Shown: positions 49,378-60,327 of the stretch, piece after piece | Layout of the letters: each line of letters opens with the position of its first letter | Position numbering within the stretch: position 1 is the stretch's first letter | Source of the DNA: Streptomyces sp. NBC_01723 | GTDB lineage: Bacteria; Actinomycetota; Actinomycetes; Streptomycetales; Streptomycetaceae | Reading direction: 5' to 3' | Assembly (NCBI RefSeq): GCF_036246005.1 | Contig: NZ_CP109171.1 | Span: 1,662,001-1,726,000 of the forward strand | DNA: 64,000 nucleotides | Notes under the pieces: model-generated | The model's input: the letters and a program-made list of their open reading frames with translations, nothing else | The model's database searches: none | Told to the model about the DNA's origin: nothing | Translations under genes and position numbers: made by a program

Positions 49378-51405
49378 TCAATCTTCAGACGATGCGCTAC
49401 GGATTTCGCAGGCGTCTTCGGGATCTTCCCTCAACATGCGGTCGGCGATGCTCCGCTTCAGGCCCGCCGCGACGGGGTCGCCGAGCCGGTCGAGGGTGTC
49501 GGCGACCCGCAGGTGCAGGGCGGCCTGGAGCCGGACGTCCTCGGCCCGGCGGGCCCACTCGACGGCCTCCTGGCAGGTGCGCAGCGACTCCTCGGGCCGT
49601 CCGGCGTACTCCTGGACCCGGGCCAGCTCCGACAGCGCCCGCGCCTGCGCGGCCACGTCCCCGCCCTTGCGGTACCCGGCGACGGCCGCGCGCCAGGAGC
49701 GCACCGCCTCTCCGTAGCGGCCCGCGTAGGTGTGGGCGGTGGCGATGCGGCCGTAGACCCGGGCGGCGTCGGCGCGCTCGTCGCGGGCCAGCCGCTGGGC
49801 CAGGGCCCGGCCGAACCAGTCGGCGGCCCGGTCGTAGTCCCCGAGCTCCAGGTGGGCGCCGCCCACGGATTCCATCGCGCGGCCGGTGGCGTACGGGTCG
49901 TTCGCCTCGCGTCCGGCGTCCAGCGCGGCCCGGTAGCGCACCAGGGCCTCGGCGGTGCGGCCGGTGCGGGCGTCGAGGTCGGCCAGGTTCAGCAGGGCCG
50001 CGGCCTTCTCCCGGGGCAGTTCGCGGCGCTCCGCGACGTCGAGCACGAGACGGTGGATGCCGTACAGGTCGGGGGCCGCGGCCTGGGTGCCGAAGTGCGC
50101 CACCATGGCCCGGACCAGCTGGGACATCAACCTGCGGGCCAGGGTGTCCAGCTCGCCGTCGGCGACCGCGAGGCGGGCCGAGGCCAGCAGGGCGGGGCGC
50201 CGGGCGCGCAGCCAGTCGGCGGCCGCCCTCGGGGTGGGGAAGCGCAGGTCGCGCGGCATGCCCACGAGCTTCTCGCGGGCCTGCGCACTGTCCGTCTCGG
50301 TGACCGCCCGGCAGGACTGGAGCAGCCGCACCGTCCGCTCCAGCATCCGGGCGCGGGCCAGCTGCAGCTCGGCCGGCCGGTCCTGGGTCTCGGCGAGGCG
50401 GGTCAGCCGGGCGTGCAGGCAGGCGGGAACCTCGTACCCGGGCGGCGTGGAGCCGACCGCGCGCAGCAGGCCGAGGCCGACGAAGTCGTCGAGGGTGGTG
50501 CGGGCACCGTTCACCGAGCACCCGGCGAGCGCGGAGGCGGTGTGCGGGTCGACCAGGCCGGCCGGGGCGAGGGAGAGCAGGCGGAGCATCCGGGCGGCGG
50601 TGCTGGGCAGCGAGGCGTAGACGAGGCGGAAGACGCGGCTGAGCGCGGTGCCCTCGTCGCCCTCCGCGTGCACGTGTTTCGCCAGGTCGGCGACGGCCGC
50701 CTGAGGCCGGGCCGCGAGCCAGCCGCCGGCCAGGGTGAGCGCGGCGGGCTGGGCCTGGCAGACCTCGACCAGTTGCTCGGCGGCCCGGGGGTCGACGGTG
50801 ATGCGGACCGAGCCGGTGTACCAGGACAGCAGTTCCATGGCCGACTTGGTGTCGAGGCCGCCCAGCGTGCACGGGCGGACGTCCGTGATGCCGGTCAGCG
50901 GCCCCTCGGCGACCACCACGGCCAGGCAGTCCGGGGTGTCCGGCAGCAGGGCGTCGACCTGCTCGGCGTCGGCGGCGTCGTCGAGCAGCAGCAGGACCCG
51001 GCGGTCGGCCAGGGCGGTGCGCAGCGCCTCGGTCAGGTCGTCCTCGCCGGCGCCGGGCGGGGTGGGACGGTCCAGGTCGGTGAGGAGTTCGCGGGCGATG
51101 CGTGCGACCGGCACGCGCGTGCCGTCCGGTTCGCTCAGCCGGGCCCGCAGCACGCCGTCGGGGTAGTCGTCCGCGACCTGGGCGGCCAGTTCCCCGGCGA
51201 GCGCGGTGCGGCCCGAGCCGGGGCGGCCGGCGATGAGCAGCACGCGCGCGCGAGGGGCCTTGCGTCCGGAGAGGGTGTCCAGGCCCGCGCGCTCGATGTC
51301 GGCGCGCAGCTCCTTCAGCTCCCGGTTGCGGCCCAGGAACCGACTCTCCTCGACAGGGTCTTCCGACAGCCGTTCGCCGTCCGTGTCCACCGCCTGATCC
51401 GTCAC
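49378..51405 (-). CDS. P-loop ATPase with TPR repeats (NB-ARC-like)
   Basis: A 675-residue protein of the STAND class. The P-loop is LLIAGRPGSGRTAL (about 57-70) and Walker B LLLLDDAAD (about 137-145). A winged-helix-like part follows and the C-terminal half (about 420-640) is a set of TPR repeats (AALLNLADLDARTGRTAEALVRYRAALD and similar). It lacks the SARP DNA-binding domain of AfsR. GTG 51405 has GGGAG 8 bp upstream; 51426 lacks an SD. A signalling or regulatory switch is likely, target unknown. Confidence 0.82.
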   Translation of the reverse strand: MTDQAVDTDGERLSEDPVEESRFLGRNRELKELRADIERAGLDTLSGRKAPRARVLLIAGRPGSGRTALAGELAAQVADDYPDGVLRARLSEPDGTRVPVARIARELLTDLDRPTPPGAGEDDLTEALRTALADRRVLLLLDDAADAEQVDALLPDTPDCLAVVVAEGPLTGITDVRPCTLGGLDTKSAMELLSWYTGSVRITVDPRAAEQLVEVCQAQPAALTLAGGWLAARPQAAVADLAKHVHAEGDEGTALSRVFRLVYASLPSTAARMLRLLSLAPAGLVDPHTASALAGCSVNGARTTLDDFVGLGLLRAVGSTPPGYEVPACLHARLTRLAETQDRPAELQLARARMLERTVRLLQSCRAVTETDSAQAREKLVGMPRDLRFPTPRAAADWLRARRPALLASARLAVADGELDTLARRLMSQLVRAMVAHFGTQAAAPDLYGIHRLVLDVAERRELPREKAAALLNLADLDARTGRTAEALVRYRAALDAGREANDPYATGRAMESVGGAHLELGDYDRAADWFGRALAQRLARDERADAARVYGRIATAHTYAGRYGEAVRSWRAAVAGYRKGGDVAAQARALSELARVQEYAGRPEESLRTCQEAVEWARRAEDVRLQAALHLRVADTLDRLGDPVAAGLKRSIADRMLREDPEDACEIRSASSED

Positions 51406-51580
51406 GGGCCACACTCCCGATCCCACCGCACCGGCGCCCGCCGGAACCCCGGTTCGGGCGTTTCCAGAGCCTAGTTCACGCTCTGCGACGTTCCCGGCGG
51501 AGCGCGGCGGGCAGGTCCCTCGATCGGATCAACAGATGGTCACACCGGTGGGGGGTGCCAGGTGGTCCGGCGCCGGCGGA

Positions 51581-52216
51581 TCAGGCCTCGAAGGGACGGG
51601 CCGGCCACGGCGCCTCGGCCGGGCGGAGCGCGTCGAGTCCGTCACCCCGCTCCGCGGCGATCAGCGAGAGCACGCCCACGACCAGGCAGTTGTTGTGCAG
51701 ATCGCCCGCGAGCACACCCCGCACCAGGTCCGCCACCGGCACCCGGGCCAGCTCCATGTCGGCCTCTTCGTCCTCGACCTCGAAGCGCTCGCCCTCGGCC
51801 TCGGAGAGGCTCCGGGCGAGGAAGATCCGCACGGCCTCGTCGCAGCCGCCGGGGGTGGTGTAGACGTCGGTCAGCACCCGCCAGTCCTCGGCCTTGACGT
51901 GCGCCTCCTCGTACAGCTCGCGCTGGGCGGCGTGCAGCGGGTTCTCGCCGGGGACGTCGAGGAGTCCGGCGGGGATCTCCCACAGCTTCTCGCGCACGGG
52001 GTGCCGGTACTGGCGGATGACCAGCACCCGGCCCTCGCCGTCCAGGGCGAGGACGGCGACGGAGCCCGGGTGGACCTGGTAGTCGCGGGTCACCACGGAG
52101 CCGTCGGGCATGACCACGTCGTCCGTGCGGACGGAGGTCTTCTTCCCCCGGAAGGGCGTCTCGGTGCCCCGGACCTCCCACTCCTCGGGGGTGTCCTTGA
52201 TCGTACTGCCCGTCAT
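51581..52216 (-). CDS. Nudix hydrolase, ADP-ribose pyrophosphatase type
   Basis: A 211-residue ADP-ribose pyrophosphatase. The Nudix box reads AGLLDVPGENPLHAAQREL then YEEA, with one extra residue in the first segment as in mycobacterial homologues; EEAH replaces the EETG end. RQYRHPV and the TPGGCDE loop are typical. ATG 52216 is used. It is directly downstream of pyrG on the same strand, the same order as in mycobacteria as I recall it. Confidence 0.93.
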   Translation of the reverse strand: MTGSTIKDTPEEWEVRGTETPFRGKKTSVRTDDVVMPDGSVVTRDYQVHPGSVAVLALDGEGRVLVIRQYRHPVREKLWEIPAGLLDVPGENPLHAAQRELYEEAHVKAEDWRVLTDVYTTPGGCDEAVRIFLARSLSEAEGERFEVEDEEADMELARVPVADLVRGVLAGDLHNNCLVVGVLSLIAAERGDGLDALRPAEAPWPARPFEA

Positions 52217-52248
52217 GCCTGACCTGCCCTTTCAGACGTACGCGAAAG

Positions 52249-52282
52249 CCGGGGCCCGCGCCGTTGAGTGCGCGTGCCCCGG
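52249..52282. terminator. Hairpin between pyrG and the Nudix gene
   Basis: A 13-bp stem with one mismatch and an 8-nt loop, 19 bp past the pyrG stop. It may attenuate readthrough into the Nudix gene. Confidence 0.65.
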
Positions 52283-52301
52283 CCACCGTACAACTGGTGT
52301 G

Positions 52302-53969
<1,668 letters not shown>

Positions 53970-54513
53970 GGCCAAGAGGGGGCTCCCGTGGTCGCGGTCT
54001 GGGGTGCGGTGCGCTCGCCCTCCGCCCCCGTCGTCCGGGGGTGTCGGCGGTGGCGCCGTCGCTGCGGTTCCGGGGTTTTTCTCCCACCGGTCCACGGGCT
54101 ACCAGCGTATCAGCGCCTCGGGGCGGCGGCTTCCGGCCACCCTCCGCGCACACCCGGACACGCAGGTGGAGGCGTCACACTTTCCTCACCCGGTGGTCAC
54201 CCGTTCGGCGGACCCGGGTTGCCCGGAGCGGCACACAGATCATCTACGTGCGTCGTATCCTGCTCGGACGTTCGCTGCCGAGCCGGCCCCGGCGACGCGG
54301 CACCACCCCTCGCCCGTCACCGCCGGAACAACGAGAGCTCGTCAGTTGGTTGAGCGACAATTGTCGTTTGCGGCTCAGCGTTTGGCTTGACGGCCGGACG
54401 ACTGCTTTGCTTCATGGCTCAACGACGCATGACATACACCCTGACCCCACCCTTGACCGCACTAGCGACCGCCCCCATCGCGGGGTGACGTGGCCGTTCG
54501 ACTGGAGTTGCAC
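53970..54513. other. Divergent intergenic region pyrG / GH15
   Basis: A 544-base stretch with the two promoters. CGACAATTGTCG at 54355-54366 is a perfect 12-bp palindrome that may be an operator. The region 54340-54420 is AT-richer. No coding frame is convincing. Confidence 0.45.
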
Positions 54514-56316
54514 GTGGCCGGGCGCATCGAAGACTACGCACTCATCGGAGACATGCAGACCGCCGCACTGGTCTGCCGGGACGGCACAGTCGACTGGCTG
54601 TGCCTGCCCCGCTTCGACTCGCATGCCATCTTCGCCGGTCTGCTGGGCACCGGGGAACACGGCTTCTGGCGGATCGGACCCGCCTGCACCCCGGGCGCGG
54701 AGCCGCCCAGCGCGGCCCGGCGGACCTACCGCGGTGACTCGCTGATCCTGGAGTCCGAATGGGACACCGGGCGCGGCACGGTCCGGGTGACCGATTTCAT
54801 GCCGCCGCGCGACGGCGCGCCGCAGCTGATCCGGATCGTGGAGGGCGTCTCCGGCCGGGTGCCGATGCGCTCGGAGCTGCGGATGCGGTTCAGCTACGGC
54901 CGGGTCGTCCCCTGGGTGCACAAGCACGAGGGCCGCACGGTGGCCGTCGCCGGGCCCGACTCGGTGTGGTTCGACACGGATGTCGAGACCTACGGCAAGG
55001 CGCTCACCACGTACGCGGACTTCACCGTCGCTCCGGGTGACCGGATCGCGTTCACCATCTCGTGGGAGCCCTCGCACAAGGAGCCGCCCCCGCTGCCCGA
55101 GCCCGAGCAGTCCCTGGAGGCCACCGAGGACTTCTGGCGCGACTGGGTCGATCACTGTACGTACCACGGCCCCTACCGGGAGGCCGTGGTCCGCTCCCTG
55201 ATCACCCTGAAGGCCCTGACGTACGCCCCCACCGGCGGCATCGTCGCCGCGCCCACCACCTCCCTTCCGGAGGAGATCGGCGGCGTCCGCAACTGGGACT
55301 ACCGCTACACCTGGCTGCGGGACGCGGCGATCACCCTGTCCTCACTGCTGCGCACCGGCTACCGCGAGGAGGCCCGCGCGTGGCGCGAGTGGCTGCTGCG
55401 CGCGGTCGCGGGCGACCCGGAGAACCTCCAGATCATGTACGGCATCGCCGGTGAGCGGGAGCTGGGCGAGGCGGAGCTGGACTGGCTGCCGGGGTACGAG
55501 AACTCCACCCCCGTGCGGGTCGGCAACGGCGCGGCGCACCAGCTCCAGCTGGACGTCTACGGCGAGGTCACCGAGGCCCTGCACCTGGCCCACATGACCG
55601 GCCTGGCCCGCAACGACTACGCGTCGGTGCTCCAGCTGAAGCTGATCCGCTACCTGGAGGACCACTGGCAGGAGCCGGACGAGGGCATCTGGGAGGTGCG
55701 CGGCCCGCGCCGCCACTTCGTGCACTCCAAGGTGATGGCCTGGGTCGCCGTCGACCGCACGATCAAGCTGATCGAGTCCGGCGACGCGGACGGCCCGCTG
55801 GAGCGCTGGAAGCAGTTGCGCGACGACATCCACCGGGACGTCTGCGAGAAGGGCTACGACAAGGAACGCAACACCTTCACGCAGTCCTACGGCTCCCAGG
55901 AACTGGACGCCTCGCTGCTGCTGATCCCGCAGATGGGCTTCCTGCCGCCGGACGACAAGCGGGTCATCGGCACCATCGAGGCCATCCAGCGTGAGCTGTC
56001 CACGTCGGACGGGTTCATCCTGCGCTACCCGACGGACGGCAAGGACGAGGGCGTCGACGGCCTCCCGGGCGACGAGGGCGCCTTCCTCGCCTGCTCGTTC
56101 TGGATGGCGGACGACCTGGCGATGATCGGCCGCGTGGACGAGGCCCGCAAGCTCTTCGAGAAGCTGCTCGCCCTGCGCAACGACCTCGGCCTGCTGGCCG
56201 AGGAGTGGGACCCGCGCCTGCAACGCCAGGTCGGCAACTTCCCCCAGGCCTTCAGCCACGTGCCCCTGATCGACACGGCACTGCGGCTGACGGCGAGCGG
56301 GGCGTACGGGGGATAG
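54514..56316 (+). CDS. Glycoside hydrolase family 15 (glucoamylase or trehalase type)
   Basis: A 600-residue (alpha/alpha)6-barrel enzyme. MAGRIEDYALIGDMQTAALVC is the conserved opening, RNWDYRYTWLRDAAITL is the GH15 catalytic region with candidate acid, and LAEEWDP supplies the second carboxylate near the C-terminus. No signal peptide, so it acts in the cytoplasm. Actinobacterial members of this form are often trehalases; glucoamylase is the alternative. GTG 54514 has GGAG 6 bp upstream. It is followed by a strong terminator. Confidence 0.88.
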   Translation: MAGRIEDYALIGDMQTAALVCRDGTVDWLCLPRFDSHAIFAGLLGTGEHGFWRIGPACTPGAEPPSAARRTYRGDSLILESEWDTGRGTVRVTDFMPPRDGAPQLIRIVEGVSGRVPMRSELRMRFSYGRVVPWVHKHEGRTVAVAGPDSVWFDTDVETYGKALTTYADFTVAPGDRIAFTISWEPSHKEPPPLPEPEQSLEATEDFWRDWVDHCTYHGPYREAVVRSLITLKALTYAPTGGIVAAPTTSLPEEIGGVRNWDYRYTWLRDAAITLSSLLRTGYREEARAWREWLLRAVAGDPENLQIMYGIAGERELGEAELDWLPGYENSTPVRVGNGAAHQLQLDVYGEVTEALHLAHMTGLARNDYASVLQLKLIRYLEDHWQEPDEGIWEVRGPRRHFVHSKVMAWVAVDRTIKLIESGDADGPLERWKQLRDDIHRDVCEKGYDKERNTFTQSYGSQELDASLLLIPQMGFLPPDDKRVIGTIEAIQRELSTSDGFILRYPTDGKDEGVDGLPGDEGAFLACSFWMADDLAMIGRVDEARKLFEKLLALRNDLGLLAEEWDPRLQRQVGNFPQAFSHVPLIDTALRLTASGAYGG

Positions 56317-56354
56317 CGGGGCGTACGGGGCTGACGGGGCCCACCGAGGCCGAC

Positions 56355-56402
56355 GACGGCGTCGGCGGGCCGAACCACCCGGTTCGGCCCGCCGGCGCCG
56401 TC
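56355..56402 (+). terminator. Terminator of GH15 gene
   Basis: A 22-bp stem (21 matching) with a 4-nt loop, 39 bp past the stop. Confidence 0.85.
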
Positions 56403-56544
56403 GGCGTCCGTTCGCCGTCGGGGGAACCGTCGTCCTCGCGTGCGGCGGCCACCGCGGTGGTCTTCGTGCCGGGGCCCTTCCCGGCCGCCCCGCCGCCAAC
56501 CGGGTGTCCCCGGCCCGCGGATGTCCCCGGGGTGCCCCGGCGGG

Positions 56545-56550
56545 TAGCGT
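56545..56550 (+). promoter_or_regulatory. -10 hexamer (leaderless) for PucR gene
   Basis: TAGCGT, 7 bp before ATG 56558, without an SD. Confidence 0.55.
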
Positions 56551-56557
56551 CCGGGAC

Positions 56558-58204
56558 ATGGACAGCGGCAGGAACAGCGGATTCGACACCCAGGGCGCCG
56601 GTATCACCGTGCAGCGGGCACTGGAGCTGCCCGGGCTGCGCAGCGGCCTGCCGGAGACACTCGCGGGCGCCGACCGGCTGCACCGCACCGTGCGCTGGGT
56701 GCACGCCGGCGAGGTGCCGAACATCGCCTCGCTCCTCAAGGGCGGCGAGCTGCTGCTGACCACGGGGTACGGCCTCGGCACCCGCCCCGCCGAGCAGCGG
56801 GCGTTCGTCCGCACGCTGGCCGAGCGCGGCATCGCGGCCCTCGTCGTCGAACTGGGCCCGCGTTTCGCCCGGCTGCCCGCGGCCCTCGTCGACACCGCCC
56901 GGACGGCCGGGCTGCCGCTGGTCCAGCTGCACCGCGAGGTGCCGTTCGTGACGGTCACCGAGGAGATCCACACCGAGATCGTCAACGGCCACTACGCGCT
57001 GCTGCAGCGGGCCGAGGAGGTGCACCGCCGGTGCACCCGGGCCCTGCTCGGCGGCGGCGGAGTCCCCCAGGTGCTGGGCATCCTGGCCGACTTCGGCGAC
57101 AACCCGGTCTTCCTGGAGACCACCGACGGCCGTCTGCTGTACGCCGCCGGTTCCGGGCCGGAGGGCGCAGACCCCCTCCAGGTGTGGGAGGGGCTGCGCG
57201 GCCCGCACAAGGACGCGCCGCCCCCGGCCGGCTCGGTCCTGGTGGACGTGCCCGGCGGCGGGCCAGGCGCCGGGTCGGTGCGGGCGCGGCTGGTGCTGCT
57301 GCCGGTGCGCTCCCCGCTGGCGCCGGTGCACCGGATGGCGGCGGAGCGGGCGGCGGGCAGCCTCGCCGTGGTGCTGATGCAGGCGCGGCAGGAGGAGGAA
57401 CTGGCGGCGCGCGGGCGCGGCGACTTCCTCAGCGACCTCGCCGAGGGCCGGGTCACGGCGGAGGACGCCCCGGCCCAGGCGCGCGTCCTGGGCTTCAAGC
57501 CGGGCGACGGTCCGATGCTCCCGGTGGTGATGCGGCTCGGCGACGCCCTGTCCCCGGCCGGCGGCGGCTGGGCGGTGCTGGCCCGCGCCGTCGCCGAGGA
57601 GCTGGCGTCGGTCGGGGTGCCGGTGCTGCTGGGCGTACGGCCGGTGGAGGGCCGGGTGCCGCTGCTGCTGGGGCTGCGTTCGGAGTCGGAGCGGGCGCCG
57701 GTCGCGGACCGGGTCGCGGCGGCGCTGCGGGCGGGCGTGGAGCGGGCCGGGATGCAGCGGCCGGGGGCGCAGCCGCCCGTCGTGGTCGTCGGGGTGGCCG
57801 GCGGCTGGGCGGCGGCGTCGGCCAGCCTGCGGCACGCGGCGGAGACGGCGACCGCGGCGCAGGGGCTGACCGACCGGCCCTGGTACGACGCGCGGCGCCT
57901 GGACATCGACCTGCTGCTGTGGCGGCTGCGCGACCATCCGGACCTCGCGGCCTTCGTGGACCGGGCGATCGGCCCGCTGCGCGACCACGACGACCGCTCG
58001 AAGCCGCCCCTGCTGCCCACGCTCCAGACGTACCTGGCGCACGCCGGCCGCAAGGCGGAGACGGCGCGCGAACTCCACCTCAACCGGCAGACGCTCTACA
58101 ACCGGCTGGCGCGGATCGGGGAGTTGCTGGGCACGGACCTCGACGACCCGCAGACCGTACTGGCCCTGAGCCTGGCCCTGCGTGCCCGCCGGCACGTGCC
58201 TTAG
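56558..58204 (+). CDS. PucR-family transcriptional regulator
   Basis: A 548-residue regulator. The N-terminal PucR domain (about 15-135) starts with ITVQRALELPGLRSGLPE, a GGDEF-like/GAF-like middle segment follows, and the C-terminal helix-turn-helix is in ARELHLNRQTLYNRLARIGELLG (about 505-527). PucR proteins usually control purine or nitrogen catabolism or polyamine genes; no such target is adjacent. The start is supported by a leaderless promoter. Its stop overlaps the stop of the convergent GT4 gene by 3 of 4 bases (TTAG). Confidence 0.9.
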   Translation: MDSGRNSGFDTQGAGITVQRALELPGLRSGLPETLAGADRLHRTVRWVHAGEVPNIASLLKGGELLLTTGYGLGTRPAEQRAFVRTLAERGIAALVVELGPRFARLPAALVDTARTAGLPLVQLHREVPFVTVTEEIHTEIVNGHYALLQRAEEVHRRCTRALLGGGGVPQVLGILADFGDNPVFLETTDGRLLYAAGSGPEGADPLQVWEGLRGPHKDAPPPAGSVLVDVPGGGPGAGSVRARLVLLPVRSPLAPVHRMAAERAAGSLAVVLMQARQEEELAARGRGDFLSDLAEGRVTAEDAPAQARVLGFKPGDGPMLPVVMRLGDALSPAGGGWAVLARAVAEELASVGVPVLLGVRPVEGRVPLLLGLRSESERAPVADRVAAALRAGVERAGMQRPGAQPPVVVVGVAGGWAAASASLRHAAETATAAQGLTDRPWYDARRLDIDLLLWRLRDHPDLAAFVDRAIGPLRDHDDRSKPPLLPTLQTYLAHAGRKAETARELHLNRQTLYNRLARIGELLGTDLDDPQTVLALSLALRARRHVP

Positions 58205-59340
58205 AGCATCGGTGTGGGCTGGGTCAGCTCGTCGTAGACGCTGAGGACCTGGGCGACGGTCTCGTCCTCGGTCGGCCAGGTGGCCGCCTGCCTCACGCCC
58301 CGCGCCCGGAGTCCGTCCCGCCGGCCGGGGTCGCCGAGCAGGCGGACGACGGCGTCGGCGAGCCCTCGCGCGTCCCCGGCCGGGACGAGTTCGGCGGCAT
58401 CGCCGACGAGTTCGGGGATGCCGCCCACCCCGGCGGCGACGAGCGGCACGCGCGCGTGGAGCGCCTCCTGGGCGAGCACGGAGCGTCCCGTCTCCCGGCG
58501 GGCCGGCAGCAGCGCGAGGTCGGCGGCCGCCAGCAGGTCGGGGACGTCGTCGCGGCGGCCGGCGAGCAGCACCGGCAGCCCTTCGCTCTCGATCCGCCCC
58601 TGCAGCTCCGCGCGCAGCGGTCCCTCCCCCGCGACGACGACCAGCGGTGCGGGATCAAGGCGGCGCCACACCCGCGCGGCGTCGAGCAGGACGTCGTACC
58701 CCCGGTGCCACTCCAGGGAACCGACCGCGACCAGCAAGGGGCGTTCCACCGCGCCGAGTTCGGCCCTCAGCTTCGGGCGCAGCCGGTCGGGGTCCTCGGG
58801 TCCGGACGGGTTTCCCGGGCGGACGGGGAGCGCCACGGGGCCGAGCCGGGCGTCGCGCGCGCCGGTCCGCCGGGCCCCGTCGACCAGCCCCGAGGTGGTG
58901 CCGAGGACGACGGTGGCCGCCTTCATCACCCGCCGTTCCAGCGCCCGCAGCAGGTGGGCGCGCGCGCCCTCGGCGTACGCGCGGTCGTGCCAGGTGACGA
59001 CGAGCGGGGTACGCACCCGTCGCCCGCCGAGGGCCAGCACCGCGCGGAAGGAGGCGTGCAGTCCGTGCGCGTGCACCAGGTCGGCGTCCGCGCACACCGC
59101 CCGCAGCGCGGCCACCGAGACGGGGTCGCTGCTGCGCGGCACGTGCACGTGCTCGGCCCCGGTGCCCGTGAAGTCGTAGGTGCACTCCGCATCGGAGGGG
59201 GCGCACACCGTGACTTTCACGCCCCTGGCGACGAGCCCCGCGGCCAGTGAACGCACGTGCGCGCTGCTGCCGGCGTTGCCGCCGCCCAGCACCTGCACGG
59301 TGCGCAGCGGCGACTGGCCGTGCGGTGAGTGGCTGCTCAC
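58201..59340 (-). CDS. Glycosyltransferase family 4
   Basis: A 379-residue GT-B enzyme. VQVLGGGNAGSSAHVRSLAAGL is the GlyGly acceptor loop, VHAHGLHASF and WHDRAYAEG follow, GSLEWHRGYDVLLDA is the start of the C-terminal domain, and RRETGRSVLAQEALHARVPLVAAGVGGIPELV is the E-x7-E sugar-nucleotide motif. GTG 59340 is the start; an upstream ATG/GTG extension is Pro-rich and not conserved. It follows the PNPT-family gene on the same strand and may add a sugar to the lipid-linked intermediate that enzyme makes. Confidence 0.85.
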   Translation of the reverse strand: MSSHSPHGQSPLRTVQVLGGGNAGSSAHVRSLAAGLVARGVKVTVCAPSDAECTYDFTGTGAEHVHVPRSSDPVSVAALRAVCADADLVHAHGLHASFRAVLALGGRRVRTPLVVTWHDRAYAEGARAHLLRALERRVMKAATVVLGTTSGLVDGARRTGARDARLGPVALPVRPGNPSGPEDPDRLRPKLRAELGAVERPLLVAVGSLEWHRGYDVLLDAARVWRRLDPAPLVVVAGEGPLRAELQGRIESEGLPVLLAGRRDDVPDLLAAADLALLPARRETGRSVLAQEALHARVPLVAAGVGGIPELVGDAAELVPAGDARGLADAVVRLLGDPGRRDGLRARGVRQAATWPTEDETVAQVLSVYDELTQPTPML

Positions 59341-59529
59341 GGGGTCACCTGGCCGGGGCTCCTGGTTCGGCGGGGGTGGGACACGAAGAACGTACAGAAC
59401 GATGGTGCGGAGGGTGTGCGCCACGCGTCGTGCCGCGCGTCACTCCGTCAAGGATGCCAGGCCGTACGGGCGTTCCGGGAACGACGGCCGCCCCGGGCGG
59501 TCGACCACCGGGGCAACGGAACGGCATCG

Positions 59530-59549
59530 GTTCACTCACACGAGTGAAC
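59530..59549. terminator. Hairpin over the PNPT stop codon
   Basis: GTTCACTC-ACAC-GAGTGAAC, a perfect 8-bp stem that includes the stop codon at 59536-59538. Confidence 0.4.
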
Positions 59550-60294
59550 GAGGCGGGCCGGCCGCCAACTCACCGCCGACCGCCGCGGCCACGAGCGCGA
59601 CCGCGTGCGCGGCGACCATGGCCCGCCCGCCCGCGGCCACCACCGCGACCCCGAGGGCCGCGCCCAGCGCGTGTGCTCCCGTGTCCCCGAGCATGGTGCG
59701 CTCGGCGACGTCGTCGGGCAGCACGGCCGCCGCCGCTCCCATCGCGACGGCCGCCGTCTGTGCCCCGGGGCCGGCGCGCAGCAGTCCCGGCGCCCCGAGC
59801 GCGAGGACCGCCGCACCGGCCCGCCCCGGGCGTACGTCCAGGAGGTTGACGAAGTGCGCGGCCCCGGCGATGACGACACCGGCCAGCAGCCGGTCCAGGG
59901 GCCGTTCCCTCAGCACCGCCCCCGCGGCGAGCGCGGCCCCGGAGACGCCGAACAGCTTGACCGCCCCGCCGGTGACCTCGCCGTCCCGCAACGCCGTCAG
60001 ATGCGCCCGGAAGCCGCGCCGGGCGTCGCCCGCGCCCGCCACGTCGTCGTAGGCCCCGCAGGCACCCGCCGCGAGCACGGCGAGCCCGGCGGCGGGCCGC
60101 ACCCTCGCCGTGCCGGCCGCCGCCGCCAGGGCGCAGGCGGGCCCGGCGTACAGATCCACCGTCCGACCCGCGTGGTTCACGCGCTCCCAGCGTTCCCGGC
60201 CGCCCGGCGCCACGGCGCGCAGTGCGGTCACGCCGGTCCGGGCGAGACCGGCGGCGAGGGCAAAGGAGGCGGTGCGGCCACTGCGGTTGATCAT
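59536..60294 (-). CDS. Short PNPT-family (MraY/WecA-like) membrane transferase
   Basis: A 252-residue integral membrane protein with about 7-8 hydrophobic segments. GAYDD, KLFGVSG, FVNLLDVRPGRA and LGDTGAHALGAALG correspond in order to the DD, K, N-x-x-D and GDTGS landmarks of MraY/WecA sugar-phosphate transferases, but it is about 80 residues shorter than WecA. It would transfer a sugar-phosphate to polyprenyl phosphate. It sits between recN and a GT4 gene, all leftward. Confidence 0.75.
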   Translation of the reverse strand: MINRSGRTASFALAAGLARTGVTALRAVAPGGRERWERVNHAGRTVDLYAGPACALAAAAGTARVRPAAGLAVLAAGACGAYDDVAGAGDARRGFRAHLTALRDGEVTGGAVKLFGVSGAALAAGAVLRERPLDRLLAGVVIAGAAHFVNLLDVRPGRAGAAVLALGAPGLLRAGPGAQTAAVAMGAAAAVLPDDVAERTMLGDTGAHALGAALGVAVVAAGGRAMVAAHAVALVAAAVGGELAAGPPRSLV

Positions 60295-60327
60295 CCGGAC
60301 ACCCTACGGGCGTCCGGAACCCTGCCT

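Noticed and set aside
54355..54366. Perfect palindrome CGACAATTGTCG as a regulator site
   Set aside because: Only 12 bp, single copy and no adjacent regulator; kept only as a note in the intergenic entry.
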